Program-made: the position numbers and the translations under genes
Shown here: positions 1 to 9,705 of the stretch, piece by piece
How positions within the stretch are numbered: position 1 is the first letter of the stretch
Layout: each line of letters begins with the position of its first letter
Assembly (NCBI GenBank): GCA_019649035.1
Contig: BMAT01007964.1
Span: forward strand, 114,459 to 142,114
Direction of reading: 5' to 3'
Length of the DNA stretch: 27,656 nucleotides
From: Elysia marginata
Taxonomy: Eukaryota; Mollusca; Gastropoda; Plakobranchidae
Notes under the pieces: model-generated
Database searches by the model: none
Told to the model about the DNA's origin: nothing
The model's input: only the letters and a program-made list of their open reading frames with translations

Positions 1-241
1 CACCAACAATTTCTTCCATTTGTTTATCATTAAAGGAATGAATTAGTTGTTCCTGATATTCTATATCTAAAGCAGAAAATAATTTTGTTTGTAAATCTGT
101 ATTTAAAAGACGGAAAAAAAGAACACGCTCTTTTGAAGATAGTTCTTCTAACATTTCAACAATTTTTGAAAGTGGTGATTTTTTGGTAATATTTCTAATT
201 TCACCAACTCTTTTATTTCTAATTGCTGTTTTTAAAGTCAT
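1..241 (-). CDS. mgtE: Magnesium transporter MgtE, N-terminal part (cut by window edge)
   Basis: Only the first 80 residues are in the window; the gene continues past base 1. The protein starts MTLKTAIRNKRVGEIRNI and reads as the helical, cytoplasmic MgtE N-domain: a run of helices with the pattern 'LSKIVEMLEELSSKERVLFFRLL' shortened here to its key elements, followed by 'IHSFNDKQMEEIV'. In the MgtE family this domain, with a following CBS pair, senses intracellular Mg2+ and gates a membrane channel; those parts lie outside the window. The ATG at 241 is preceded by AAGGAGGAAATAAC, one of the strongest Shine-Dalgarno sequences here. It is the last visible gene of a minus-strand cluster, 15 bases downstream of cdaM, so co-transcription with the cyclic-dinucleotide genes is likely. 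Identification rests on the N-domain only. Confidence 0.75.
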   Translation of the reverse strand, partial: MTLKTAIRNKRVGEIRNITKKSPLSKIVEMLEELSSKERVLFFRLLNTDLQTKLFSALDIEYQEQLIHSFNDKQMEEIVG

Positions 242-256
242 GTTATTTCCTCCTTA

Positions 257-829
257 TTATTTAAGATATTCAGTTATTTTTTCTTGAAATTCTGATTGTT
301 TAATCTTGATTAATTGGCCTTGTTTAGCAAAAGTAATTCCACCATTTTCTTCAGAAATAACAATTGTTAAAGCATCTGTTTGTTCTGATATTCCCATTGC
401 TGCCCTGTGACGAGCACCATATTTATTATTAATAGATCTAGAAGTGATTTTATAATAAGTCCCAGCATAAGCAATTTTATTATCTTTTATAATAATAGCT
501 CCATCATGTATTGGTGACTTTTTATTAAAAATAGACAGTATTAATGTGGCTGAAATATTTGCATCAATTTTAATACCATCAGTTCTAAAATCTTCTATTG
601 GTTGCTTATTTACAATTGTAATTAAAGCACCTGTTTTGGAAGCAGAAAGTTCACTAGTTGCCTCATTCAAAGAATGGATAAGTCTAATCTTGGAGGATTG
701 ACCTAAATTGTCATAATTTGTTTTTTTGAAAATTTTTCTAATCAAAATGACTAATCATGGCAATGCTATTAAAATAGCAATAATACTTGCTGAAATAATT
801 ATAGTTATGAATAATTTTTCATTACTCAT
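257..829 (-). CDS. cdaM: Diadenylate cyclase (c-di-AMP synthase), CdaM-like
   Basis: Makes cyclic di-AMP from two ATP; c-di-AMP controls potassium and osmotic balance in Firmicutes and mollicutes. The 190-residue protein has one N-terminal membrane helix (about residues 5-28, containing a TGA-coded Trp) and then a DAC (DisA_N) domain. The two family signatures are present: DGA in 'SPIHDGAIII' and RHR in 'YGARHRAAMG'. A single membrane helix is the arrangement described for mycoplasmal CdaM rather than the three-helix CdaA. Start ATG 829 has GGGAGGTACAA just upstream. The first 8 bases overlap the 3' end of the upstream GGDEF-EAL-like gene (ATGAGTAA), so the two are probably translationally coupled. 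mgtE follows 15 bases after the stop. Function is well supported; which ion system it regulates here is not visible. Confidence 0.93.
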
Positions 830-2645
830 TTGTACCTCCCATTTTATCTTCTATATATATTTTACTTTGTTTAGTTAAAATATGTGGTTTAGATTTTGAT
901 GATATTAAATTTCCGGCAAATTTATTTATTCCTTTTTTCAAGGCTTTATCTAATTGAACCTCATTTTCTAAATTAATAAATATTGAGTCTCATTTAGAAT
1001 TAGAATCTTTTAATGTTTTAGCAAAAATATATTCCGGATTAAAATATTGAATTAGAACTTCAGCATTATTTTTTATAGAAATAATAGCTATTTCAGCTCC
1101 ATTGCTTCTTAAATTATTAATAACTTCTTTGGCCTTGTTATCTTTTTTAATATCTGTTCCATGGAACACAAAAACTAATTTTGATAATTTAAAATTCATG
1201 ATATCTAATCTTTTAATAAACCTGTCAATATCTAAATTAATCATTTCCTTAAATGAATAAGGAATGGCGATTCTACCTTTGTATTTACCAGAAGCAATAA
1301 TTGCTGAAGCTGATAAATATCTATTATAAATATCTATAAGGCCATAGCCGTAAATATATTCTGAAATTGATTTGATAAAATCATCCTCATTACTTGAAAT
1401 AAATGTAGCAATATTAACGTTTTCCACTCCATAAACTGGATAAAATTTCAATTTTAATGAAGATAAATCTATTGCTTCATTAAGAATTAGTAAATCATTT
1501 ATATCTTTTTTTCGTTTATGATATTCAGCCGGGTCAAAAACAGCCACTTGATTATCACTATCTAGTTTTATATAATCTAGCATGAAATTAGCATGAATTT
1601 CTAATTTTTTTAAGGAATATCCTTGAATACCATAAATAGATATTCCTGCAGAAATATTTGCATTTATGATTTGATTATTTTGTAATTTATAAGAAGCAGA
1701 AAGCTTTTTAAATAAAATTCTTAAAAAATCTAAGTTGTCTTTGGGCTTGTAATTATAATTATCATCAATAAGTTTTTTAATGTTGAGTTTTTCGTAAAAT
1801 GGTATAAAAGCTCCATACTTAGATTCTATACTTTGAAAAAATATTGTATTGCTTGGTAATTTATCCTCAAGATCTTTTAAAATTGTTTCGATAATTTCTC
1901 TTTTTTCATAAATTTTATCTGTGTCAACATGAATGTTAAAGACTATATACAAAGCCTTATTTATCTTTTGATTTTTAATAGCTTCTCCAATCACCTTCTC
2001 TTTAATTTGAGATCTGTAATATTTAGAATAAGCATAATTAATGGAATCATAAAGTATATTTGCTGAAACAGAAGTCTTCAAAAATCAAAAGATTATTAAT
2101 TCTCCCAAGATTGCTCCAATTGTAGTAAAAATAATTTCATTAGCTGAAGTATAAAAATCTATTTCTCCATAAAGTAAAGAAGCAAATAACCAAGATAATA
2201 AAGAGAAAAAAATAAATATTGGATAAGTGATGCTTCTAGCAATAAAATTATTTGAAAAAAAGATTGCAAATTTAAATGATATAGCCATTGCAAAAATAGT
2301 TCCATACATAAAATAAATAGATGGATCTATATCTTTAACAAATAAATAATAAATTGTCGCAGGCACAAGTGCAACCACTGATATTGTTGTTTCTCTTAAT
2401 GATGAAAGAATAAAAAAACCAATTAATCAAAAAGCAATTAAGGTTTTAGATATATTTTCAAATAAAACATTTATACCTAAAAAAATTAGTCCATAAATAA
2501 AACCCTCTATAAAAAGTCTATTAACATTTATCAATTTTATTTTTAGAAACAATTGAGTCGTTTTAAATTTTTCAATAACAAAAATTGAAATCATTAATAA
2601 TATTGAAAAAAACAAAACTAAAAGTAGATTATAAATAATTCACAT
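822..2645 (-). CDS. Membrane protein with degenerate GGDEF-like and EAL-like domains
   Basis: A 607-residue protein under code 4. Residues about 1-185 are a multi-pass membrane region (roughly five or six hydrophobic segments). Residues about 225-370 resemble a GGDEF domain: an 'ANISAGISIYG' strand, then a helix at the position of the usual 'ADxALYxAK', but the GGDEF loop is replaced by a stretch reading YGAFIP. Residues about 380-560 resemble an EAL domain fold ('LSSLKLKFYPVYGVEN', then 'YLSASAIIASG', then a final 'GAEIAIIS' strand), but the EAL triad and the usual acidic metal ligands are not recognisable. Neither cyclic di-GMP synthesis nor hydrolysis is therefore expected. It overlaps the c-di-AMP synthase gene cdaM by 8 nt, which suggests a receptor or scaffold for that pathway (inference). 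Start ATG 2645 follows TATAAT plus six bases with no Shine-Dalgarno. Domain assignment is by pattern and needs a profile search. Confidence 0.7.
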
Positions 2646-2651
2646 AATCTA

Positions 2652-2657
2652 ATTATA
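2652..2657 (-). promoter_or_regulatory. -10 box six bases before the GGDEF-EAL-like gene
   Basis: On the minus strand TATAAT, then TAGATT, then the ATG at 2645. No Shine-Dalgarno sequence is present. With initiation about seven bases after the -10 box, transcription would begin at the A of ATG. The box lies between the stop of the upstream gene (2664) and the start codon. Confidence 0.6.
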
Positions 2658-2663
2658 AAATAT

Positions 2664-3254
2664 CTATATTTTTTCTTTACTATCTTTATTTAAAAGTCCC
2701 TTTTTTTTCAAACTTTTTTCAATCTCAGGATGAACCTTAGTTTTTTTAATTCTTGATAATTCTTCTTTTTCGACTTTTCTGATATTTATTTCTGCTGTTT
2801 TAGTTTGGTCCCTAATAATTTTTGCCTTATCAAAACTTGAAGATGTGTATTCAAATTTTTTGTTTGCCAATTGAGAAAAAAGTCCAAACACATTTGAAAT
2901 AACAGGTATTAACATAAATATTAAAAATAATTGATCAAATAAATTTCTATTTTTAAATCTTGTTATTAATAAGCCACAAAAATTAGCAATAATTCATAGT
3001 AATAAAGATATGTAAATAAATAATGAACCAAAAATACCAATACTTTTAATTGAATTAGTTGAAAATAAAAAGGCATTTTTTATTTTTTCTAATCATTCTG
3101 AGATATTTTGTGGATCAACTTTTTGAGAAATAAGTGCATAACCAAATAAAAGAAAAATAATTCCAACTAATGAAAAAAACTGAAATAAAGAAAGTATTAC
3201 GTGCTTGTAATTAAGATTTTTTGGTTTAGCTTTATTTTTTTGAATAGTTTCCAT
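2664..3254 (-). CDS. Small hypothetical membrane protein
   Basis: A 196-residue protein with three predicted membrane segments (about residues 22-42, 62-88 and 105-125) and a hydrophilic, strongly charged Lys/Glu-rich C-terminal tail of about 60 residues ending KEKI, probably cytoplasmic. I do not recognise a family. An in-frame ATG at 3299 would add 15 residues and would touch the tmRNA 3' end. I prefer ATG 3254 because TATAAT sits exactly six bases upstream, the same layout used by other single-promoter genes in this window. The GGDEF-EAL-like gene starts 18 bases after its stop, so it may belong to the same membrane and second-messenger cluster; that is inference from position only. Confidence 0.7.
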
Positions 3255-3260
3255 AAAAAA

Positions 3261-3266
3261 ATTATA
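3261..3266 (-). promoter_or_regulatory. -10 box six bases before the small membrane protein
   Basis: Minus-strand TATAAT, six T residues, then ATG at 3254. No ribosome binding site is seen. This decides the start codon over the upstream in-frame ATG at 3299. Confidence 0.6.
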
Positions 3267-3299
3267 AACAAAATATTTTGTGTGGTGAATAAAATTCAT

Positions 3300-3705
3300 T
3301 GGTGGAGATGCCGGGAGTCGAACCCGGGTCCATAAAAATTTCTAAATATATACGTCTACAGTTTAGCTAAAGTTTTGAAGCACTTTAATGTTTGAACCAT
3401 AGCAAAACAAATCATCAAAGTCAAACTAAAATATTCATTAGCTTTAGTTTGATCCACTAATATAACCTAAGTAATAATACGTCTATAAAAAATTTAGGTC
3501 TTTAATATAAACGCTAGTCGCAAGTAATTAAGCGAAAGCTAGAGAGTTATTGTATGAAGAACGTTGTGTGAAAAATGCTTCTTGCGCAACTTCTTCAGTT
3601 GTTTTTTCTTCTTTTCCGTTTATTGAAAAAGCCTAGAAGGATTATGGTTTCCCAAACCACTGCAATACATATTAAAAATTCTAATGTCGAAGCCATTACA
3701 TCCCC
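3300..3705 (-). ncRNA. ssrA: Transfer-messenger RNA (tmRNA)
   Basis: Rescues stalled ribosomes together with SmpB. The 3' end reads as a tRNA-like T arm and acceptor ending CATCTCCACCA, with encoded CCA at 3302-3300; the 5' end GGGGATGTAATGG pairs with it (GGGGATG with CATCTCC). The tag reading frame runs from about 3617 to the TAA at 3528-3530: it begins GKEEKTTEEV and ends SSYNNSLAFA, about 29 residues, long as is usual for mycoplasmas. The final LAFA resembles other mollicute degrons rather than the common LAA. The smpB stop codon lies only 3 bases upstream of the mature 5' end, so the RNA is probably cut out of a common transcript. The exact first tag codon is inferred. Confidence 0.95.
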
Positions 3706-3708
3706 TTA

Positions 3709-4140
3709 TTAATAAATTTTTTTATGATTTCTTTCAAAGTCTCTTTTCTTTATTACCTCCCTTTTATCTATTCTATTTCTTCCTTTGGCAATAGCAATAT
3801 CAAGTTTCACTAGTCCTCTAGAAGATCATTTAAGAGTTTTGGCAACTACAGAATTACCTTTTACTTTTACTGCCTCTTTTATTTTTTTAATTTGAGATTT
3901 GTGAAGTAAAAGCTTTCTTGGTGCAGTTTCATCACCAGGAACATTCATATATAAAGAGATATGCATATTTGAAACAAAAATTTCATCACCTTTAAATGAG
4001 CAAAAAGCACCCTTAAGGTTTACCTTACCATTTCTAATGGATTTTATTTCTCATCCTTTTAGTTGGATTCCTGATTCAAAAGTATCCATAATCTCAAAAT
4101 TAAAGAACGCGTCTTTATTTTTTGATATAACTTTTGCCAT
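3709..4140 (-). CDS. smpB: SsrA-binding protein SmpB
   Basis: Binds the tRNA-like part of tmRNA and delivers it to stalled ribosomes. The 143-residue protein shows the family pattern: 'FNFEIMDTFESGIQLKGWEI' at residues 13-32 (Trp coded by TGA), 'KGAFCSFKGDEIFVSNMHI' and the basic C-terminal tail with 'GRNRIDKREVIKKRDFERN', which in the family becomes ordered in the mRNA channel. Length is slightly below the usual 150-160 because the tail is short. ATG 4140 follows a weak purine stretch (AGAGAGTTAAAA). The gene is immediately upstream of its partner RNA ssrA, separated by three bases. Confidence 0.95.
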
Positions 4141-4175
4141 TTTTAACTCTCTAGCTACTCACTGTAGCCATTTTT

Positions 4176-4187
4176 ATTATATATAAT
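4176..4187. promoter_or_regulatory. Back-to-back -10 boxes between smpB and the DMT transporter
   Basis: Two TATAAT boxes abut: one on the minus strand at 4176-4181 (toward smpB) and one on the plus strand at 4182-4187 (toward the DMT gene). Together they form a TATA palindrome. Either or both could be used. A better-placed plus box for the DMT gene lies at 4226-4231. Confidence 0.45.
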
Positions 4188-4225
4188 ATTTGATATCAAA
4201 AATAATTAAAAATAAAAAGGCAATG

Positions 4226-4231
4226 TATAAT
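4226..4231 (+). promoter_or_regulatory. -10 box six bases before the DMT transporter
   Basis: Plus-strand TATAAT, then ATTTTT, then ATG at 4238. This favours ATG 4238 over the in-frame ATG at 4223, whose AAGG is only two bases from the codon. Confidence 0.55.
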
Positions 4232-4237
4232 ATTTTT

Positions 4238-5341
4238 ATGAAACTTTTATCAGCGTTCAATAAGGAACAAAAAAGAGGTTTAAAATTAGGGATATTATCG
4301 CCATTTTTTTATGCCATAGATAGTGTCTTAGATATTCTTTTATTTGCAACTGTTTTTTATGCTGGATACAGAAAAGAAATGGGCTTATCACAAATAATTG
4401 TTTATTCTTTTTTAACATCTTTAGTTAAAGATTTTATGTTATTTTTAGCACTTGAAATAAAAAATAAAGGTAGGGTTTTAAGAACAATAATTAAGGTTCA
4501 TAGGGAAAAGCCAAAAGCCTTTTGATGAACTATTTTAGGATCTCTTTTTGGAGGGCCTCTAGGTTTTAGTTTAACAACTGCAAGTATTTTATACACTGGA
4601 GCAGCTTATGGAAGTGCTCTTGCTAATTTTTCACCCATTTTAGTAATGCTATTTGCAAACAGATTCTTCAAAACAAAAATCAATTGAAAAGGATGAATAG
4701 GTGTATTTTTAGCAGTTTTTGGTTTCACAAGTTTAGCATTTTATTCATCTTTTTTAGATGGCAATAGTTTTGAATTTAATGCTAGAATCTTTTTGGGAGT
4801 TATCCTGGCCATATTAGCAGTTGTAACTTGAAGTGTTGAAACAATTGTAGCTGAATACACTGAAAAATTAGGGATAACAAAATCGCTAACAGATGATGAA
4901 AAGTTAAGCATTAAAGCAACATTTTCATCTTTATCATTAATAATGATATTTATTCCTATTTCCTTAATTATTACTTTCGCTATAGGAGATGGAAATTCTG
5001 TTTCACATTTACTAAAAACTTTGTTTTCTAGTTGGAAAGCATATGTAATTTTGTTTAGCATTGGAATCATAATTGTAATTGGTAGATTCTTTTATTGAGC
5101 AGCTATTTCTGGTATAGGCGGAGGTAGAGCTGATATCTTATATTACTTGACTGTTATCTTGACACCTTTAATAGTAATTTTATTAAATGCTTTAAATATT
5201 GCTGGCTTCACACAACCCAAAGGAGCTCTTAAAATATTTTATTGGTTATTTATTTTTATTCAAGTTTCTGGTGTTTTCCTTGTTACTTGAAATGCAAAAA
5301 ATAGTAAAAAACATTTATTTGAAAAAAATAAGCGCATCTAA
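4238..5341 (+). CDS. DMT/EamA-type membrane transporter
   Basis: A 367-residue integral membrane protein with about ten hydrophobic segments. It shows the internal duplication expected for drug/metabolite transporters: a first half with 'LGSLFGGPLGFSLTTASILYTGAAYGSALANFSPILVMLFA' in outline, resembling EamA helices 3-4, and a second half ending in 'ILLNALNIAGFTQPKG'. Many Trp codons are TGA, so the gene looks broken under the standard code but is intact. A loop between the halves (about residues 205-235) is charged. Substrate cannot be read from sequence. It converges with the dhaKLM operon and shares a bidirectional terminator with it. Start chosen from the -10 box six bases upstream; 4223 is the alternative. 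Confidence 0.8.
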
Positions 5342-5361
5342 AGTAAGGTGTGCTTATTTTT
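5324..5361. terminator. Bidirectional terminator between the DMT gene and dhaM
   Basis: Arms AAAAATAAGCGCA (5324-5336) and TGTGCTTATTTTT (5349-5361) pair over 13 positions with one G-U, loop about 12 bases. A runs on one side and T runs on the other make it work in both directions. It contains the DMT stop codon in the loop and overlaps the dhaM stop. Confidence 0.85.
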
Positions 5362-5731
5362 CAATTTCCTGATTTGATAGTATTAGAGCTTCACTTAGCG
5401 ACATTTGATTTGAGTAGCTACCAACTAAATTAAAAAAGCCTTCAAAAAAAGATCCAGAACTTATTACTACATTTTTTTTAGATGACATTTGCATTGCTAA
5501 TTGTGCATTCATCATGGAACTACCAATATCTGGTATTAAAATAATATTATTTTCTTTTGAATTATTAATGATATTTAAAATTTTATCAATATCTGAACCT
5601 AATTTACCCTCAGTATTTCCTGCTGCTATTTTTATTTTTAAACTATTATCCTTCTTTGGTAACATTTGTAAAACATATTTTTTTGCTTCAGAAGCAAAGG
5701 AATAAGAATGAGAAACTAAAACAACTAACAT
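5354..5731 (-). CDS. dhaM: PTS-dependent dihydroxyacetone kinase, phosphotransferase subunit DhaM
   Basis: A 125-residue EIIA-mannose-like domain. In this family it takes phosphate from HPr and passes it to ADP held by DhaL, so ATP is not the direct donor. The active-site His is in '[10 protein letters not shown]' (residue 8), and the '[17 protein letters not shown]' stretch matches the DhaM core (IIxxDLGSxxMN). Only the EIIA domain is present; the fused HPr and EI-like parts of enteric DhaM are absent, as in most Gram-positive relatives. The ATG at 5731 overlaps the end of dhaL by 7 bases, and no clear Shine-Dalgarno is seen, pointing to coupled translation. Confidence 0.9.
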   Translation of the reverse strand: MLVVLVSHSYSFASEAKKYVLQMLPKKDNSLKIKIAAGNTEGKLGSDIDKILNIINNSKENNIILIPDIGSSMMNAQLAMQMSSKKNVVISSGSFFEGFFNLVGSYSNQMSLSEALILSNQEIEK

Positions 5732-6312
5732 AATGAGGCTTTTGCCAACTCACTTAAAATAATATAACTAGAAAATGCTCCAGGATCAACTGTGCCAATA
5801 GATCTTTTACCCAAATATGAAGCACGCCCTTTTTTTGCTAATAAACCTTTAGTAGAAAGTGCACATTCTTTTAAATCATTTTCAATATTATTTAAATCCT
5901 TGTCTTTGGTAATTATGCTTAATGTTGGTATTCAAACATCAATCATTGTTTTATCTTTAAGCTTTGCTCCTCCCAAATCTTGAATGGCATTTTTACCATC
6001 TGTAATAAAATTTTTAAAATCTTCAATTGAAAAATCTTCTTTAAGGTTTGTGGCACCTTTAATAAAAGCCATACCATATAAAGGTCCTGAAGCGCCTCCA
6101 ACTTTTGCAAGTAAAGTTTTTCCCAATTTATTAAATCATTCATGGACAGAATAATTAATTTCTATTTCATCCATTGCTAGGGTAAAACCTCTAACCATAT
6201 TGGTTCCGTGATCCCCATCACCAATTTTATTATCTAATTCATTTAAGTAATCTTTTTGACTTTTTAAATTTTCATATATTTTTTTAAAAGCATCAAATAA
6301 TTCTTTTTTCAT
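5725..6312 (-). CDS. dhaL: Dihydroxyacetone kinase, ADP-binding subunit DhaL
   Basis: The 195-residue subunit holds ADP as a cofactor that is phosphorylated by DhaM and then phosphorylates dihydroxyacetone bound on DhaK. The metal and nucleotide loop '[12 protein letters not shown]' lies at residues 28-39, with the Asp/His ligands all present. '[14 protein letters not shown]' is the glycine-rich phosphate-binding stretch, and '[11 protein letters not shown]' sits near the end. A TGA-coded Trp occurs in the middle ('VHEWFNK') and another before 'IPTLSII'. Its ATG shares one base with the dhaK stop codon (TAATG). Confidence 0.95.
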
Positions 6313-7283
6313 TATCAGCCTAAAGCATCTGTTTTTTGGAAAAGATACTCTTTTAATTCATCATCCAGTTTTAGGAGCGATATTGACATGCCGGGCATTT
6401 CTAATGAAGTCATAAAATTACCAACTTTATTTCATGCAACAGAAATATTTTTGGATTTTAAATATTCATTTGCATCTTTGTTGGCAACATGTAAATCAAT
6501 TAGAGTAGTACCACCCAAACCATTAATCATCAAGGCAACTTCGGAATTAGAATAATCATAATCAGCTAAAATTTTATCCAAAAGTTGATGAACAATTTCC
6601 TTTGAGGATTTAATGTCTTCTTGATGCGTACCTGGTTCACCATGAATTCCTATTCCAATTTCCATTTTGTCACTTGGTAATTCAAAAGATTTCTTACCAT
6701 CTTTTGGAAGAATGCACCCTCCCAAAGAAACACCCATAGATCTAACATTGCTAATTACTTTTTCAGCAATTGTTTTTACTTCTTGTAAATTTTGATGAGT
6801 GGCAGCTGCTGCACCAGCAATTTTATGAACAAATAAAGTTCCAGATATACCTCTTCTACCTGCAGTATATAAAGAATCTTCTACTGCAACATCATCATTA
6901 ACAATAACATATTCAACAGGAAAGTCTACTAAATCCTTAGCAATTTTAAAATTCATCACATCGCCTGTGTAATTTTTAATAATTAATAATGCTCCTGCTG
7001 TAGATTTAGTTTCTTCTAAAGCTTTTTGAATCATATTCGGAGTCGGAGAAGTAAACACCTCTCCAGCAATTGCAGCATCAAGCATGCCTTGAGCAACAAA
7101 ACCAATATGAGTTGGCTCATGCCCACTTCCGCCCCCTGAAATTAATTGAACTTTTTTATTATCTATTTCTTTTTTAACAACTACTTGTTCATCAAGAAAA
7201 ATCTTAATTTTTTTATTAGCATACTCATAGCCAATTAAAGATTCCTTGATAATATCATTAGGGTTGTTCATTATTTTTTGCAT
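6312..7283 (-). CDS. dhaK: Dihydroxyacetone kinase, substrate-binding subunit DhaK
   Basis: Binds dihydroxyacetone covalently as a hemiaminal on a histidine. The 323-residue protein has the 'SGGGSGHEPTH' motif at residues 49-59, and the covalent His is in 'IGIHGEPGTHQED' (His214). A late 'MINGLGGTTLIDL' matches the family C-terminal region. The last codons before TAA are GGC TGA, so the protein ends Gly-Trp. ATG 7283 has AAAGG seven bases upstream. First gene of dhaKLM. Expected role: feeding dihydroxyacetone into glycolysis as the phosphate at PTS expense, which fits a glycerol-using or triose-using mycoplasma (inference). Confidence 0.96.
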
Positions 7284-7305
7284 ATTATAACCTTTCTTTT
7301 TTATG

Positions 7306-7332
7306 AAAAAAATCTAAAATAAAATATTTTAG
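7306..7332 (-). terminator. Terminator-like hairpin in the dhaK leader
   Basis: On the minus strand CTAAAATA, loop TTT, TATTTTAG (7332-7314), a perfect 8-bp stem made almost only of A-U pairs, followed by A and seven T residues (7312-7306). It lies between a candidate leader ORF and the dhaK ribosome binding site, where an attenuator would be. The stem is weak. Confidence 0.4.
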
Positions 7333-7355
7333 CTAGTTTTTAAAATAAGTAAAAC

Positions 7356-7374
7356 TATAACTTTGTAAGTTATA
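7356..7374. promoter_or_regulatory. Perfect palindrome in the dhaK leader
   Basis: TATAACTT, three bases, AAGTTATA: 8-bp arms with no mismatch. It could be a repressor site or an RNA hairpin. It contains the stop codon of the candidate leader ORF at 7370-7372. Same 8-3-8 geometry as the hairpin at 7314-7332, 42 bp away. Confidence 0.4.
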
Positions 7375-7417
7375 AATTATGCCTGAGTTTAATTCTTAGT
7401 ATGTAATTTTTTAACAT
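7370..7417 (-). CDS. Candidate 15-residue leader ORF upstream of dhaK
   Basis: ATG at 7417 with AAAAAGG eight bases upstream (7426-7430), 15 codons (MLKNYILRIKLRHNL), TAA at 7372-7370 inside a palindrome. A TATAAT box lies 44 bases upstream at 7461-7466. A start codon with a good Shine-Dalgarno, a downstream hairpin and a second hairpin with a T run is the layout of a leader peptide. The peptide has no obvious run of one amino acid. It may be fortuitous. Confidence 0.3.
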   Translation of the reverse strand: MLKNYILRIKLRHNL

Positions 7418-7460
7418 AAATACTACCTTTTTTATTTTTAAAATCAAACCTCTTAATTAA

Positions 7461-7466
7461 ATTATA
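7461..7466 (-). promoter_or_regulatory. Candidate dhaKLM -10 box
   Basis: Minus-strand TATAAT about 178 bases before the dhaK start, giving a leader of about 170 nt. No clear -35 box is seen. A CATAAT at about 7376-7381 is an alternative that would give a shorter leader. Confidence 0.35.
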
Positions 7467-7485
7467 TTCCTAATTTTTAGTAAAT

Positions 7486-7512
7486 AAAAAATGCATCTAA
7501 AGCTGCATTTTA
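7486..7512 (-). terminator. Terminator after the VOC-family gene
   Basis: Minus-strand AAAATGCA, eight-base loop, TGCATTTTTTATTT. A 7-8 bp stem followed by a T run, 9 bases past the stop codon at 7521. Confidence 0.7.
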
Positions 7513-7520
7513 AATTCAAA

Positions 7521-7913
7521 TTAATTTGTTCTTTTTTCTAGAATTCAACCATTTCCTCATTTATCATATGCTTTTATAATTGTGGTGCCTCAAGAAGCGG
7601 CTACTGGCTCATAATCGATTTTAAAGTTGGGAGAGTTTTTGATTTTTTCATATGCCTCATCAAATTCTTTTCCATCCTTTAATGAAATTACAATATCTTG
7701 AGAATATCCAAATGCTGGAAATCTATCAGGACTATATCTAGCAATCATGATATGAACATTATTAAAAATTTTCATATATGCATAAGTTACTGTTTTACTA
7801 TCTTCTTTTGATAATGAAGTTTTTAAAACTTCTGCATTAAACAATTTTTCATATGTCGAAAGCATTTCTGATATATTTCCTTTAGTTCTTAAATATAGCT
7901 TTAATTCATTCAT
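7521..7913 (-). CDS. VOC / glyoxalase-PhnB-like protein
   Basis: A 130-residue single-domain protein. The start 'ELKLYLRTKGNISEMLSTYE' followed by 'KLFNAEVLKTS' fits the opening of the vicinal-oxygen-chelate fold (PhnB/3-demethylubiquinone-like group), where a strand is followed by a helix with an 'FYxxxFGAEV' pattern. The close 'YDKWGNGWILEKR' matches the usual 'DPFGNxWxL' final strand. Three Trp residues near the end are TGA. Metal ligands cannot be assigned with confidence, so whether it is an enzyme is open. It is transcribed alone, between the enolase terminator and its own terminator. ATG 7913 has a TATAAT exactly six bases upstream and no Shine-Dalgarno, so a leaderless mRNA is predicted. 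Confidence 0.65.
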
Positions 7914-7919
7914 ACAAAG

Positions 7920-7925
7920 ATTATA
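7920..7925 (-). promoter_or_regulatory. -10 box six bases before the VOC-family gene
   Basis: Minus-strand TATAAT, then CTTTGT, then ATG at 7913. It lies 17 bases after the enolase terminator stem. It fixes the start at 7913 rather than the TTG at 7928. Confidence 0.65.
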
Positions 7926-7942
7926 CAAAAAAATATAAGAAA

Positions 7943-7965
7943 AAGTGCCAATTTTATTGGCACTT
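7943..7965 (-). terminator. Enolase terminator
   Basis: AAGTGCCAA, loop of five, TTGGCACTT, followed on the minus strand by TTTCTT. A perfect 9-bp stem, 18 bases after the eno stop. Confidence 0.9.
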
Positions 7966-7982
7966 ACTTAACTAAAATTAGT

Positions 7983-9650
<1,668 letters not shown>

Positions 9651-9657
9651 TTATTAT

Positions 9658-9679
9658 CATATGAGTGATTACTCATATG
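9658..9679. promoter_or_regulatory. ArsR/SmtB-type operator
   Basis: CATATGAGT, four bases, ACTCATATG: a perfect 9-4-9 palindrome. SmtB/ArsR operators are typically imperfect 12-2-12 repeats around ATATGA...TCATAT, which this matches closely. It ends six bases before the TATAAT box at 9685, so a bound repressor would cover the -35 to -10 spacer. Confidence 0.8.
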
Positions 9680-9684
9680 TATGA

Positions 9685-9690
9685 TATAAT
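9685..9690 (+). promoter_or_regulatory. -10 box of the metal-resistance operon
   Basis: TATAAT directly after the operator, 15 bases before the arsR ATG. The intervening GAGG at 9697-9700 serves as ribosome binding site, so this mRNA has a short leader rather than none. Confidence 0.7.
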
Positions 9691-9705
9691 CTTTTTGAGG
9701 TAAAC

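Noticed and set aside
3255-3299. ATG at 3299 as the start of the small membrane protein, directly after the tmRNA CCA
   Set aside because: It has no ribosome binding site, and TATAAT plus six bases precedes the in-frame ATG 3254. Kept only as an alternative.
4141-4171. Six-codon upstream ORF before smpB (ATGGCTACAGTGAGTAGC, then TAG)
   Set aside because: Its ATG coincides with the predicted transcription start and has no Shine-Dalgarno, so it is unlikely to be on the transcript.
5331-7501. Shared GCATCTAAAG in two terminators flanking dhaKLM
   Set aside because: A 10-base match of AT-rich sequence, in the loop of one hairpin and partly in the stem of the other. No further similarity, so chance is sufficient.
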